Shown one piece after another: positions 49,262 to 61,405 of a DNA stretch of 64,000 nt. Source of the stretch: Archangium violaceum (GTDB taxonomy: Bacteria; Myxococcota; Myxococcia; Myxococcales; Myxococcaceae); assembly GCF_016887565.1 (NCBI RefSeq), contig NZ_CP069396.1, forward strand, positions 8,104,001-8,168,000, given 5' to 3'. Both the position numbers and the translations under genes were made by a program. Within the stretch, counting starts at the first letter, position 1, and each line of letters begins with the position of its first letter. The notes below the pieces were generated by a model that saw only the letters and a program-made list of their open reading frames with translations, was not told the DNA's origin and ran no database searches.

Positions 49262-50193
49262 CGCCCGCGGAGTGCGAGGAGCTCCTTCAACAGGGGCTCC
49301 ACCAACTCCGTGCCGCGCAGGGCGTTGCGCCACCGCTCCGGGATGGTCTGGATGCCGTCCCGGAGCCCGGCGATGCCGCCCGCCACCGCCGCCGTCGTAT
49401 CCGTGTCGTGCCCGAGCATGATGGCCGCCTTCACCACGCGCTCGTAGGGCCCCGCCGCCATGCAGTCGCGCGCCGAGTGCAGGCAGTCCACCACGTACCC
49501 GGTCCCCCTCCCCGTGTCCGGCGAGTCCGGCCGCACCGCCGACTCCAGCTCCGTGCGCTGCTCCAGGGGCTCGGGGTACAGCTCGCGGAAGGTGGCGAGG
49601 GCGTCCGCCCACGCGTCCGCGGAGCCCTCCAACGTCCTGCGGGCCCAGAGGCAGTAGAGCGCGCAGCACACCTGCGAGCGCATGTGCCCGTGCGTCACCC
49701 GGGACTGGAGCATGGCGTCCCTCGCCAGTGCCGCGTCGTCTCCCCGATGCCAGAGCGCCAGCGGCAGGACCCGCATCAGCGAGCCGTTCCCGTTGGCCCG
49801 CTCGCCACTCGGACCGGCCTTCAGCGCGGGGACTCCCGCTCGGACGTTCGCCAGGGCCTCCCGCGTCTGGATGCCCACGTCGAACACCTCGTAGTCCACC
49901 GCCATGTACCCGAGCTCGTACCAGTTCACGAGCCGCCGCCCCAGGTCCTCCAGGTCCAGCGTCTTCCGGTAGAGCAGCGAGGCCAGCAGGCACAGCGCGT
50001 GCGCGCCGTCGTCCGACCACGTGCCCGGCGGGACGGACTCGTGGGCCCGCGAGAATCCGGCCGGGGGCTCGAATTCGATCAGCTCGGGGGCGGGAATCCG
50101 CTCGGGCGGGTGGAACTCATAGGGGACTCCGAGTGCGTCTCCGATGAGCAGCCCGTAGAGACCGCCTTCGATTCGTTCCTGGTAGGTTGGCAT
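49258..50193 (-). CDS. ADP-ribosylglycohydrolase family protein
   Basis: About 311 residues from ATG 50193. DraG/ARH fold: GGLYGLLIGDALGVPYEFH at the start, a metal-binding Asp region (PPGTWSDDGAHAL), NGNGSLMRVLPLAL, and the C-terminal GHDTDTTAAVAGGIAGLRDGIQTIP motif with paired Asp for Mg. Removes ADP-ribose from protein side chains or small substrates. The stop overlaps the receptor's stop by 4 bp in convergent orientation, so the two mRNAs share complementary ends. Alone in its orientation here. Confidence 0.9.
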   Translation of the reverse strand: MPTYQERIEGGLYGLLIGDALGVPYEFHPPERIPAPELIEFEPPAGFSRAHESVPPGTWSDDGAHALCLLASLLYRKTLDLEDLGRRLVNWYELGYMAVDYEVFDVGIQTREALANVRAGVPALKAGPSGERANGNGSLMRVLPLALWHRGDDAALARDAMLQSRVTHGHMRSQVCCALYCLWARRTLEGSADAWADALATFRELYPEPLEQRTELESAVRPDSPDTGRGTGYVVDCLHSARDCMAAGPYERVVKAAIMLGHDTDTTAAVAGGIAGLRDGIQTIPERWRNALRGTELVEPLLKELLALRGR

Positions 50194-50464
50194 CGCGGAT
50201 TCCCTCGCGCCTCCATCCGCCAGTCTCATCCAGACCCGACGACCTCGCCACCGGATGTTCCGAGTGTCTCCTGTGAGACGCTCGCCCGCTCCACGCGCGT
50301 GTGGCTGCCTCGAAAATTCCCGTCGTCACTGTGACGGACTCCGGACACGCCTTCAGCGAGGATGATCCCAAGGGATTCGGCCACGCCATCCTCCAATTCC
50401 TCTAGCATTGGGAGTGACAGTCTTTTTGTTCCAAGCGGCCAACAGGTCCGCCTAGAAAGCAAGC

Positions 50465-52927
50465 ATGACCACTCCTCTGCGCATGACCGACTTCTCGCCC
50501 GAAGGTCCAGCCACGGCTCACCCCACGCGCTGGCCCCAGCCCAAGAGCCCCGCGGCCATGACCGACCCCCAGACCGAGGCCCAGGTCGAGGCGTTGCTGG
50601 CCAGACTCAGCCTCGAGGAGAAGGTCGGCCAGGTGATCCAGGGAGATCTCAACTCGATCGAACCGGAGGATCTACGAACCTATCCGCTGGGCTCCGTCCT
50701 CGCCGGTGGTAACTCCGGACCGCACGGCGACGACCGCGCGTCCGCCGCCAAATGGCTGAAGATCGCGCGCGAGTTCCGCGCGGTGTCGCTCGAGAGCCGT
50801 CCGGGCCACACGCCCATCCCCGTCATCTTCGGGGTCGACTCCGTGCACGGGAACAACAACATCCCCGGTGCCACCCTCTTCCCGCACAACATCGGCCTGG
50901 GCGCGATGCGAGATCCAGCGCTGATCCGTCGCATCGGAGAAATCACCGCCCTGGAGAGCGCCGTCACCGGCATCGACTGGACCTTCGGCCCCACCCTGGC
51001 CGTGCCCCGTGATGACCGCTGGGGCCGTACCTACGAGGGCTACTCCGAGGACCCCGAGGTGGTGGCGAGCTACGCGGGCCCGATGACCCTGGGGCTCCAG
51101 GGCGAGCTGCGTCCGGGACAGCCGCTGGCGCGAGGCCATATCGCCGGCTCGGCCAAGCACTTCCTCGGCGACGGCGCCACCAAGGGCGGCAAGGACCAGG
51201 GCGACACCGACATCTCCGAGGAGGAGCTCATCCGCATCCACGGCGCGGGCTATCCCCCGGCCATCAACGCCGGCATCCTCTCGGTGATGGTCTCCTTCTC
51301 CGGTTGGAACGGGGTCAAGCACACCGGGAACAAGAGCCTGCTGACCGACGTGCTGAAGAAGCGCATGGGCTTCGACGGCTTCGTCGTCGGCGACTGGAAC
51401 GCCCACGGCCAGCTGCCCGGCAGCACCACCGAGAACTGCCCCCAGGCGCTCAACGCCGGGCTCGACATGTACATGGCCCCCGACAGCTGGAAGGGGCTGT
51501 ACACCAACACGCTCGCCCAGGTGCGCAACGGGGAGATCTCCCTGGAGCGTCTGGACGACGCCGTGCGCCGCATCCTCCGCGCCAAGATCAAGACCGGCCT
51601 GTTCGAGACGGAGCGCCCGCTGGAAGGCAAGCTCGAGCTGCTCGGCGCGCCCGAGCACCGGGCCGTCGCGCGCGAGGCCGTGGCCAAATCGCTCGTCCTG
51701 CTGAAGAACGAGGGCGTGCTGCCCATCAAGTCGTCCGCCCACGTCCTGGTGGCCGGTGACGGCGCCGACGACATCGGCAAGCAGTGCGGCGGCTGGACCA
51801 TCAGCTGGCAGGGCACCGGCAACACGAACAGCGATTTCCCGGGCGGACACTCCATCTACGCGGGCATCCGCGACGCGCTGAAGGCCGGTGGCGGCACGGC
51901 CGAGCTGAGCGTGGACGGCTCGTTCACGAAGAAGCCCGACGTCGCCATCGTGGTCTACGGCGAGAATCCCTATGCCGAGTTCCAGGGCGACGTCGCCACG
52001 CTCGAGTACCAGCCCGGCAACAAGACCGATCTCGCCCTGCTGCGGAAGCTCAAGGCCCAGGGCATCCCCGTGGTGTCCGTGTTCCTGTCGGGACGGCCCC
52101 TGTGGACGAACCCGGAGATCAACGCCTCGGACGCCTTCGTGGCCGCGTGGCTGCCCGGCTCCCAGGGCGAGGGCGTGGCCGATGTCCTGATCGGCGACCG
52201 CGACGGCAAGCCCCGGCGCGACTTCGTCGGCAAGCTGTCCTTCTCCTGGCCCAAGAAGGCCCTGCAGACGCCGCTGAACCGGGGCGACGCGAACTACGAC
52301 CCGCAGTTCCCCTACGGCTACGGCCTGTTCTACGCCCAGCCCACCCGCCTGGGGGCGCTGTCGGAGGATCCGGGCCCCACCCTCGCCGCGGCGAACACGG
52401 ACCTGTTCTTCGGCTCGGGCAAGGTGGTCGCCCCCTGGTCGCTGGTGCTGTCGGAGGCGGGCGGATCCAGCCCCGCCCTGATGGGCAACGGCGAGACCGC
52501 GAGCCGCGCGGTCGTGGTCCAGGTGGTCGACGCTGGCGCCCAGGAAAATGGCCGCAAGCTGACGTGGTCCGGAGCGCAGCAGGCCTCCGCCACCATCACC
52601 GGCCTGCCCGTCGACCTCAGCCGCCACACCACGGGAGACATGGCGGTCGCCATCCGCTACCGCCTCGACCGCGCGCCGACGGCTCCGGTGATGATGACGC
52701 TGACGGGAGGCAACCGCTCCGCCTCGCTCGACATCACGAAGCTGCTGTCGCAGGGCTCCCCGAAGGAGTTCCGGACCCTCAAGATCAAGCTCAGCTGCTT
52801 CCGCGAGGCGGGCGCGGACATGTCGTCGGTGACCTCTCCCTTCACCCTGACGACTTCGGGAGCCCTGAGCCTGACCTTCACCGACCTGCGTCTGGCCACC
52901 AACGAGGGCGACGCCGTCTGCCCTTGA
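50465..52927 (+). CDS. Glycoside hydrolase family 3 exo-beta-glucosidase (ExoP-like)
   Basis: 820 residues. GH3 N-terminal barrel with substrate-binding motifs SAKHFLGDG and GRTYEGYSEDPEV, the catalytic Asp in GFVVGDWNAH, the C-terminal alpha/beta sandwich (VLVAGDGADDIGKQCGGWTISWQG), and a final galactose-binding-like Exop_C domain (FGSGKVVAPWSLVLSE...). Resembles exo-1,3/1,4-beta-glucan glucohydrolases. No signal peptide is visible at this start, unusual for the ExoP group and for a polymer-degrading role; a truncated start or other export route is possible. Located in a polysaccharide-use neighbourhood (GH44, AraH). Confidence 0.9.
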   Translation: MTTPLRMTDFSPEGPATAHPTRWPQPKSPAAMTDPQTEAQVEALLARLSLEEKVGQVIQGDLNSIEPEDLRTYPLGSVLAGGNSGPHGDDRASAAKWLKIAREFRAVSLESRPGHTPIPVIFGVDSVHGNNNIPGATLFPHNIGLGAMRDPALIRRIGEITALESAVTGIDWTFGPTLAVPRDDRWGRTYEGYSEDPEVVASYAGPMTLGLQGELRPGQPLARGHIAGSAKHFLGDGATKGGKDQGDTDISEEELIRIHGAGYPPAINAGILSVMVSFSGWNGVKHTGNKSLLTDVLKKRMGFDGFVVGDWNAHGQLPGSTTENCPQALNAGLDMYMAPDSWKGLYTNTLAQVRNGEISLERLDDAVRRILRAKIKTGLFETERPLEGKLELLGAPEHRAVAREAVAKSLVLLKNEGVLPIKSSAHVLVAGDGADDIGKQCGGWTISWQGTGNTNSDFPGGHSIYAGIRDALKAGGGTAELSVDGSFTKKPDVAIVVYGENPYAEFQGDVATLEYQPGNKTDLALLRKLKAQGIPVVSVFLSGRPLWTNPEINASDAFVAAWLPGSQGEGVADVLIGDRDGKPRRDFVGKLSFSWPKKALQTPLNRGDANYDPQFPYGYGLFYAQPTRLGALSEDPGPTLAAANTDLFFGSGKVVAPWSLVLSEAGGSSPALMGNGETASRAVVVQVVDAGAQENGRKLTWSGAQQASATITGLPVDLSRHTTGDMAVAIRYRLDRAPTAPVMMTLTGGNRSASLDITKLLSQGSPKEFRTLKIKLSCFREAGADMSSVTSPFTLTTSGALSLTFTDLRLATNEGDAVCP

Positions 52928-52942
52928 GCACCGCCTCGCCGC

Positions 52943-53829
52943 TCAGCCCATCAGCCGGTTGAGGCTGAGATCCAAGCGGCTCTGCACCAGGCCCAGGAGG
53001 CTCTCCAGCTCGGAGCCGGCGAGGTTCAGCCGGGAAGCCAGCTCCGCGCGGGTGAGCTTCAGCAACCGCTCCCGGGCCTGGGCCACGCGGCGCGCCACGC
53101 CCGAGCGGGACTCGCCGTACATCGTCGAGAGCCGGTCCATGGTGAGGCCATGGAGGTGGTGCAGGCGCAGCAGGGCACGCTCCCGCTCGGGCAGGGCCGC
53201 CAGCGCCTTGCGCAGCGCCTCGGCGAGCGCCTGACGCGAGTCCTCCCGGAGCAGATCCCGCTCCGGATCATCCGAGGCGAGCATCTTCGCGAGCACCTCG
53301 GGCGGCTCGTCGAAGAGCGTCTGGCGCCCCTGCTGGCTCGCCAGCTCGCCGGCGATGCGCGAGGCGATGATGCGCACCCATGCCAGCAGCGGGCCCCGGC
53401 CCGAGTAGTCGGCGATGCGCGGAGGAGTGTCCCCGCGTCCCAGCAGCAGCCGCTCGCGGAGCACCTGCAACACCTCGTCCACGGTGGACTCCGGCAGCGA
53501 GCCGAGGCGGGAGGGAACCCTGCGGAGGATGTGCTCCTCGAAGGCGTGGAGGGCCAGGCGCACGCCCTCCGCGCAGGCGCACGCCAGATACAGATCGGCG
53601 GCATGGAGCTGGCGCAACGCCTCCCCGGAGCCTTCCGTCAGATGGCGGGCCAGGTGCCGGATGAACCGCTCCGCCGCCAGCGGGACGGAGGGCCACTGCG
53701 CCCGTGCCGCCGCCCAGTGCTCGCGCAGGAGCGTCTCCAGCCCTTCCACCTGCTCCAGCGCGGCGCACCGCTCCGGCGGCGCGTGGGCTCGCAGCAGCGC
53801 CGAGAGGGACTCCGGGTCTCTTTCCTCAC

Positions 53830-53833
<4 letters not shown>
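52943..53833 (-). CDS. Sigma-70-family (ECF-like) RNA polymerase sigma factor
   Basis: About 296 residues from ATG 53833 (the long upstream in-frame extension overlaps the kinase gene and is not used). The middle has a sigma region 2-like helix (YSGRGPLLAWVRIIASRIAGEL); the C-terminal region 4 reads ALLRLHHLHGLTMDRLSTMYGESRSGVARRVAQARERLL. The first 100 residues are extra. Directs RNA polymerase to a specific promoter set. Its start overlaps the kinase stop (ATGA at 53830), so it is translationally coupled to a kinase that carries an anti-sigma-type zinc motif. Typical of myxobacterial sigma/kinase pairs. Confidence 0.85.
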
Positions 53834-56919
<3,086 letters not shown>

Positions 56920-56932
56920 TCGGCTTGGAAGG

Positions 56933-58348
56933 TTACCACTGTTTTTCCGACTTCTCACGACTCAATAACCGGCCTCCCGGACGGGCCGTGGTGAGGAGGA
57001 AGGCGTCACGAGAGCCGTTCCAGGGGAAACGGGGGCCCAGCAGGTCTCCCGTCGTGTAACCGACGATGAAGACCTCTCCGCACGCGTCCACCGCCACGGC
57101 GTTCGGGTGGTCATCCCCCGCGCTGCCCCATTGCCGGGCGAGGAGGAGCTTGCCCTCCGGGTCGAACTTCATCAGGAAGACGTCGTAGTCACCCCGGTTG
57201 CCCTGGGCGGGATCCACCGCGCCCAGCGTCTCGCCCACCACGAGGATGTTGCCCTGGGCGTCCACCGCCATGTCCGTCACCCATTCGGACCCCTCGGAGC
57301 CGAACTGGGTCGTCCAGACGGGCTGGCCGGTCGACGTGTCCAGCACTCGCACCACCACGTCCTGCTCGCCGTAGGCCTGCGTCCCCAGCCGAGCGAACGT
57401 GGAGCCCGCGATGAGCAGACTCCCATCCGCCCGGAGGTGGGCGGCCTGCATCATGTCCATGCCGATCGTCGTCTGCCGCCACGGGGAGCCGAGCTGACCG
57501 GTGGCGTTGTCGATCTTCCGCACGAAGGGGCCATCCTGGGTGCCATTGGAGTTGGTACCCGTGACGTAGATGGCCGAGTCCCCCTGGGAGTCCACGGCCA
57601 GACCGCCCAGCATGTCGGAGATGGAGGTGTCGAACTGCCGCCACCAGACCTCGGCCATCGACCTGCCCTCCTCCGCCCACCGCAGCTTCAAGACGAAGGG
57701 GTCCTCCCACCGCTCCACGTAATTGCCGCCAGGCGGCACGTAGACGTCGTCGTACCCGCTGACGATGAGGTCTCGATGGGCGTCGAAGTCGAGCCGGTTC
57801 GGGTGCTGCGGGCGCTCCGTGCCACCCTGATAGAGAATCACGTCTGATTCGGAGCCGCGGGGCCCAACGATGAAGATGTCTTGCGCGCCCCTGGGGGTGA
57901 AACCCTCGAAGGCGCCGGTGGTACGGCCCGCGAAGTAGAGAGCGCCGGTGTCCGGATGGAATGCCAGCGCATCGAGGGTCTCGGTGGCATCCGGGATGTC
58001 GAACACCTTCTTCCCGATCGTGGCTCCGTCGGCCCGCCCCATCCTCCACAGCACGCCGCGTGAGTCTCCCGAGGGATCGAACCTCGACGCTCCGACGTCT
58101 CCATTCTCATACCCGGCGAGGAAGAGCGTGCCCTGGGAGTCGACGGCCACGTCCAGGAACTCCTCGCCCTTCTCCGTTCCGAGCATGAAGCCCTCGCCGC
58201 TCCACAGCGGAGAGTCCTCGGGCACCTGGAAGCAGCCGTTGGGAGTGACACCGCCCGCGTCGGGAGTACCGGCGGGAGAAGGCTCACCCGTGCCCGGACA
58301 ACCCGTCAAAACCAGAACCAGGAACACCACACCCATCCGAATCGACAT
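56933..58348 (-). CDS. SBBP-type beta-propeller lipoprotein heading the kinase/sigma operon
   Basis: About 471 residues from ATG 58348 (GGGGGG just upstream). Lipobox LVLTGC at residue 17, followed by Pro-rich linker and SBBP/seven-bladed-propeller-like repeats (FLDVAVDSQGTLFLAGYENGD; LGGLAVDSQGDSAIYVTGTNSNG; VTDMAVDAQGNILVVGETLG; PNAVAVDACGEVFIVGYTTGD). Such propellers usually sit on the cell surface. The stop is 13 bp from the kinase start on the same strand, so the operon order is propeller, kinase, sigma factor. It could be the extracytoplasmic sensor or output target; this is inference. Confidence 0.85.
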   Translation of the reverse strand: MSIRMGVVFLVLVLTGCPGTGEPSPAGTPDAGGVTPNGCFQVPEDSPLWSGEGFMLGTEKGEEFLDVAVDSQGTLFLAGYENGDVGASRFDPSGDSRGVLWRMGRADGATIGKKVFDIPDATETLDALAFHPDTGALYFAGRTTGAFEGFTPRGAQDIFIVGPRGSESDVILYQGGTERPQHPNRLDFDAHRDLIVSGYDDVYVPPGGNYVERWEDPFVLKLRWAEEGRSMAEVWWRQFDTSISDMLGGLAVDSQGDSAIYVTGTNSNGTQDGPFVRKIDNATGQLGSPWRQTTIGMDMMQAAHLRADGSLLIAGSTFARLGTQAYGEQDVVVRVLDTSTGQPVWTTQFGSEGSEWVTDMAVDAQGNILVVGETLGAVDPAQGNRGDYDVFLMKFDPEGKLLLARQWGSAGDDHPNAVAVDACGEVFIVGYTTGDLLGPRFPWNGSRDAFLLTTARPGGRLLSREKSEKQW

Positions 58349-58540
58349 GAGCACCCCCCTCTTTCCACCCGGCTCCCTATGCTCCGCGGGCGATCGAATC
58401 CAGGATCTTTTCGCGGGCGGTGCTGGGGATGAAGGACTGGGAGAGGGCTCCTTGACTCCTCGCGAGTGCGTCACCCAGAGTCGTTGGCCTGTTGCACTCA
58501 TCGAAGGGTCCGGCCGGTGGCTCTCCGGGGGGAATCCAAG

Positions 58541-61405
58541 ATGAAGCTGTTCCAAGGAAGCCTGATGGGGCTCCTGGCCTTGTCGTTCCCGTTCTCGAGC
58601 CATGGCGGTACGGCCTCGCCGGTCCAGGCTCGGAGGCTCGTCGACATCAACACCGAGCCGTTGTCCTCGACCCCGTCCGCGGCGGCCATGGTCGACGGGA
58701 CGCTCTTCTTCACGTCACGGAGCAAGCAGGTCGTGACGTCGGCGTCCAGCAACGGCGTCTCTTTCGATCACCTGAGCGCTCGACTCTGGAAGAGCGATGG
58801 CACCGCGCAGGGGACCGTGCTCCTCGAGGACGGACCGCAAGCCTCGTTCATGCTCGGGCTCGACGGGCGCCTCTACTACTACTCCCCGCAGTGGAAGTGG
58901 AACACCGGCAACGGCACATCCAGCGGGCTCTACGGCATCCCTGGCTCGATACCGGACGGGAGCGTCGACCGGCGGGACTTCGACACGGTGGGAAGCACCC
59001 TGTTCTTCCCGTTCACGGAGATCCGCGCCTACCCGCCCCCCTCCACGGGCACCGAGCTGTACAAGCTCGACCCGGCGCAATCGCTCTTCTTCCGCGTCAA
59101 GGACATCTGCGCGGGAACCGGCTCGTCGATGCCCTCCGGGTTGAAGGCCGTGGGGAACACACTCTTCTTCTCCGCGGATGATTGCCTCGGTACTCACGGC
59201 CGGGAGCTCTGGAAGAGCGATGGGACGGGGGCCGGCACCGTCCTCGTCAAGGACATCCGTCCGGGCGCGGGCGACTCGGCGCCCTCGATGCCGACGCGCG
59301 CGGGGATGACGCTGTTCTTCCTGGCGGACGATGGAGTCCATGGCCGGGAGCTCTGGAAGAGCGACGGAACGCCGGAGGGCACCGTCCTCGTCGAGGACCT
59401 CGTTCCCGGCGCCTCCGGCGGGAGCGTCACGGCGATGGCGGCCGCGGGAACGAGGCTCTTCCTGGTGCGGTCCGACGACAGCGGCCTGGAGCTGTGGACG
59501 AGCGATGGGACGGAGGACGGTACCGTCCTCGTCGAGGACCTCCAGCCTGGAGCTGGAAGCTCGAACCCCACGTCACTGACCGAAGTGGAGACGACGCTCT
59601 TCTTCGTCGCCGATGACGGCGTCCACGGCCCCGAGCTGTGGAAGAGCGATGGGACGAAGGACGGCACCCTGCTCGTCAGGGAGATCCGCCCGGGTCCGGA
59701 CGGAGCGGGGCTCCGGGACCTGAAGAACGTGGACGGCACGCTCTTCTTCGTCGCCGACGACGGTGTCCATGGCGAGGAGCTCTGGAAGAGCGACGGAACG
59801 CCGGAGGGCACCCGGCTCGTCGCGGACATCCACCAGGGGGAGAGCGCATCGGCGCCGGTCAGCCTGGTGGCCGCGGGCGGCACGCTCTTCTTCTGGGCCG
59901 ATGATGGCCTGCATGGCTCGGAGCCCTGGAAGAGCGACGGAACGCCGGAGGGCACCGTCCTCGTCCGCGACGTGGAGACGCGGCCCGCGAGCTCGGCGCC
60001 TGGCGATCTGACCCGGGTGGGCGAAACGGTCTTCTTCCTGGCCAGGACGGAGACGCACGGCGAGGAGCTCTGGAAGACCGACGGGACGGAGGCCGGCACC
60101 TCGCTGGTGAAGGACATCCATCCGGGAAGGGCGGGCTCCATCCCACGGGCGCTGATGAACGTGGGGGGAAGACTCTTCTTCCTGGCCGATGATGGAGTGC
60201 ATGGCACCCGGCTGTGGACGAGTGACGGGACGGAGGCTGGCACCATCCAGCTCCAGGAGGCCGACCCGGACTCGCGCTCCTACATCGGCGTTCCCCTGGG
60301 CACCCTGAATGGAGAGCTCTACCTCACCGTCGACGGCGACCTGTGGAAGAGCAATGGAACGCGAGCGGGCACCAGGTACGTCAAGGACATCTCCCCCGGT
60401 GGGGCGAACGACTCGACTCGCCGCTTCCTGGGAGAGGTGAACGGCAAGCTCCTCTTTCCCGTGCACAGATACGCGAGCACCGGCTCCTGGTTGGAGCTGT
60501 GGGGGAGTGATGGAACGGAGGCCGGCACCACCGTCATCAAGAACCTGGGACGCACCCAGTCCTATCTCCCCTACACGGGGGGCTTGCTCCTCGGAGGGAG
60601 CCTGGTGTTCCAAGGCCCTGGGAGCCAACTCTGGAAGAGTGATGGGACGGAAGCCGGAACGATCCTGCTCGAGGACATGGGAGCGGAGGCCGCCCGGACG
60701 ATGCAGTACATGGTGAAGGTGGGTGACAGGATTCTCATCAGCGCCAGGTCCGACTACTTCACCACCTGGCGACTCTGGGTCACGGATGGAACGGAATCCG
60801 GAACGGTCCCGCTCAGGTCCATCGAGCCGATGCTCGGCAACCCGGTGGAGCTGGGAGGCAAGGCCTTCTTCATGGTGGGCCGGGACCTCTGGGTCTCGGA
60901 CGGCACGGCGGAGGGAACGGGGCTCGTGGTGAAGGACGGTTTCCCCGGCCAGGACATCCTGGAGCTGTCCCGTGTCGGAAACCTGCTCCTCATCGCAACC
61001 CGGGATGCGGTGACGCGCGACCAGCGGCTCTGGATGAGCGATGGGACGGCCGACGGGACGTTCCCCATCCAGGGCTATTCCTCCACCTTCGCCTATGACT
61101 TTGGCACCCAGCTCGGCGACCAGCTCCTGCTCCCCGGCTCGGATCCGGAGCATGCGCAGGAGCTCTGGACGGTGCCCGTGCCCGACGTCCAGGTGGCGCC
61201 CCCCTCGGGCGAGCCTCGGCCCGAGCAACCCCAGGAGCCCTCCACTTCCGCGAGTTGTGGAGGCTGCGGGGCGAGCGCCAGCGGTGCGCTCGCCTGGCAG
61301 GCACTGGCCTTCGCGGCCCTCCTGCTTCACCGGAGAGCGGCTATTTCACCCGGGCACCATCCATATTCGAGTACGCGGAAGACGCCGTCCCGAGGAAGGC
61401 CTTGA
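58541..61405 (+). CDS. ELWxSDGT-repeat surface protein with MYXO-CTERM-like tail
   Basis: About 954 residues from ATG 58541. Signal peptide LMGLLALSFPFSSHGGTA. The body is about twenty copies of a repeat centred on 'ELWKSDGTxxGTVLVKDI..G' (beta-propeller-like), each with an FFxADDGxHG stretch. The C-terminus has a Cys-rich hinge SASCGGCGASASGALAWQALAFAALLLHRR, matching the MYXO-CTERM sorting signal (Cys, hydrophobic helix, Arg). Unusually, 22 more residues follow the Arg pair to 61405, running over the 3' end of the convergent gene by 65 bp. A lost stop codon is possible. Probably anchored to the outer surface. Confidence 0.85.
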   Translation: MKLFQGSLMGLLALSFPFSSHGGTASPVQARRLVDINTEPLSSTPSAAAMVDGTLFFTSRSKQVVTSASSNGVSFDHLSARLWKSDGTAQGTVLLEDGPQASFMLGLDGRLYYYSPQWKWNTGNGTSSGLYGIPGSIPDGSVDRRDFDTVGSTLFFPFTEIRAYPPPSTGTELYKLDPAQSLFFRVKDICAGTGSSMPSGLKAVGNTLFFSADDCLGTHGRELWKSDGTGAGTVLVKDIRPGAGDSAPSMPTRAGMTLFFLADDGVHGRELWKSDGTPEGTVLVEDLVPGASGGSVTAMAAAGTRLFLVRSDDSGLELWTSDGTEDGTVLVEDLQPGAGSSNPTSLTEVETTLFFVADDGVHGPELWKSDGTKDGTLLVREIRPGPDGAGLRDLKNVDGTLFFVADDGVHGEELWKSDGTPEGTRLVADIHQGESASAPVSLVAAGGTLFFWADDGLHGSEPWKSDGTPEGTVLVRDVETRPASSAPGDLTRVGETVFFLARTETHGEELWKTDGTEAGTSLVKDIHPGRAGSIPRALMNVGGRLFFLADDGVHGTRLWTSDGTEAGTIQLQEADPDSRSYIGVPLGTLNGELYLTVDGDLWKSNGTRAGTRYVKDISPGGANDSTRRFLGEVNGKLLFPVHRYASTGSWLELWGSDGTEAGTTVIKNLGRTQSYLPYTGGLLLGGSLVFQGPGSQLWKSDGTEAGTILLEDMGAEAARTMQYMVKVGDRILISARSDYFTTWRLWVTDGTESGTVPLRSIEPMLGNPVELGGKAFFMVGRDLWVSDGTAEGTGLVVKDGFPGQDILELSRVGNLLLIATRDAVTRDQRLWMSDGTADGTFPIQGYSSTFAYDFGTQLGDQLLLPGSDPEHAQELWTVPVPDVQVAPPSGEPRPEQPQEPSTSASCGGCGASASGALAWQALAFAALLLHRRAAISPGHHPYSSTRKTPSRGRP

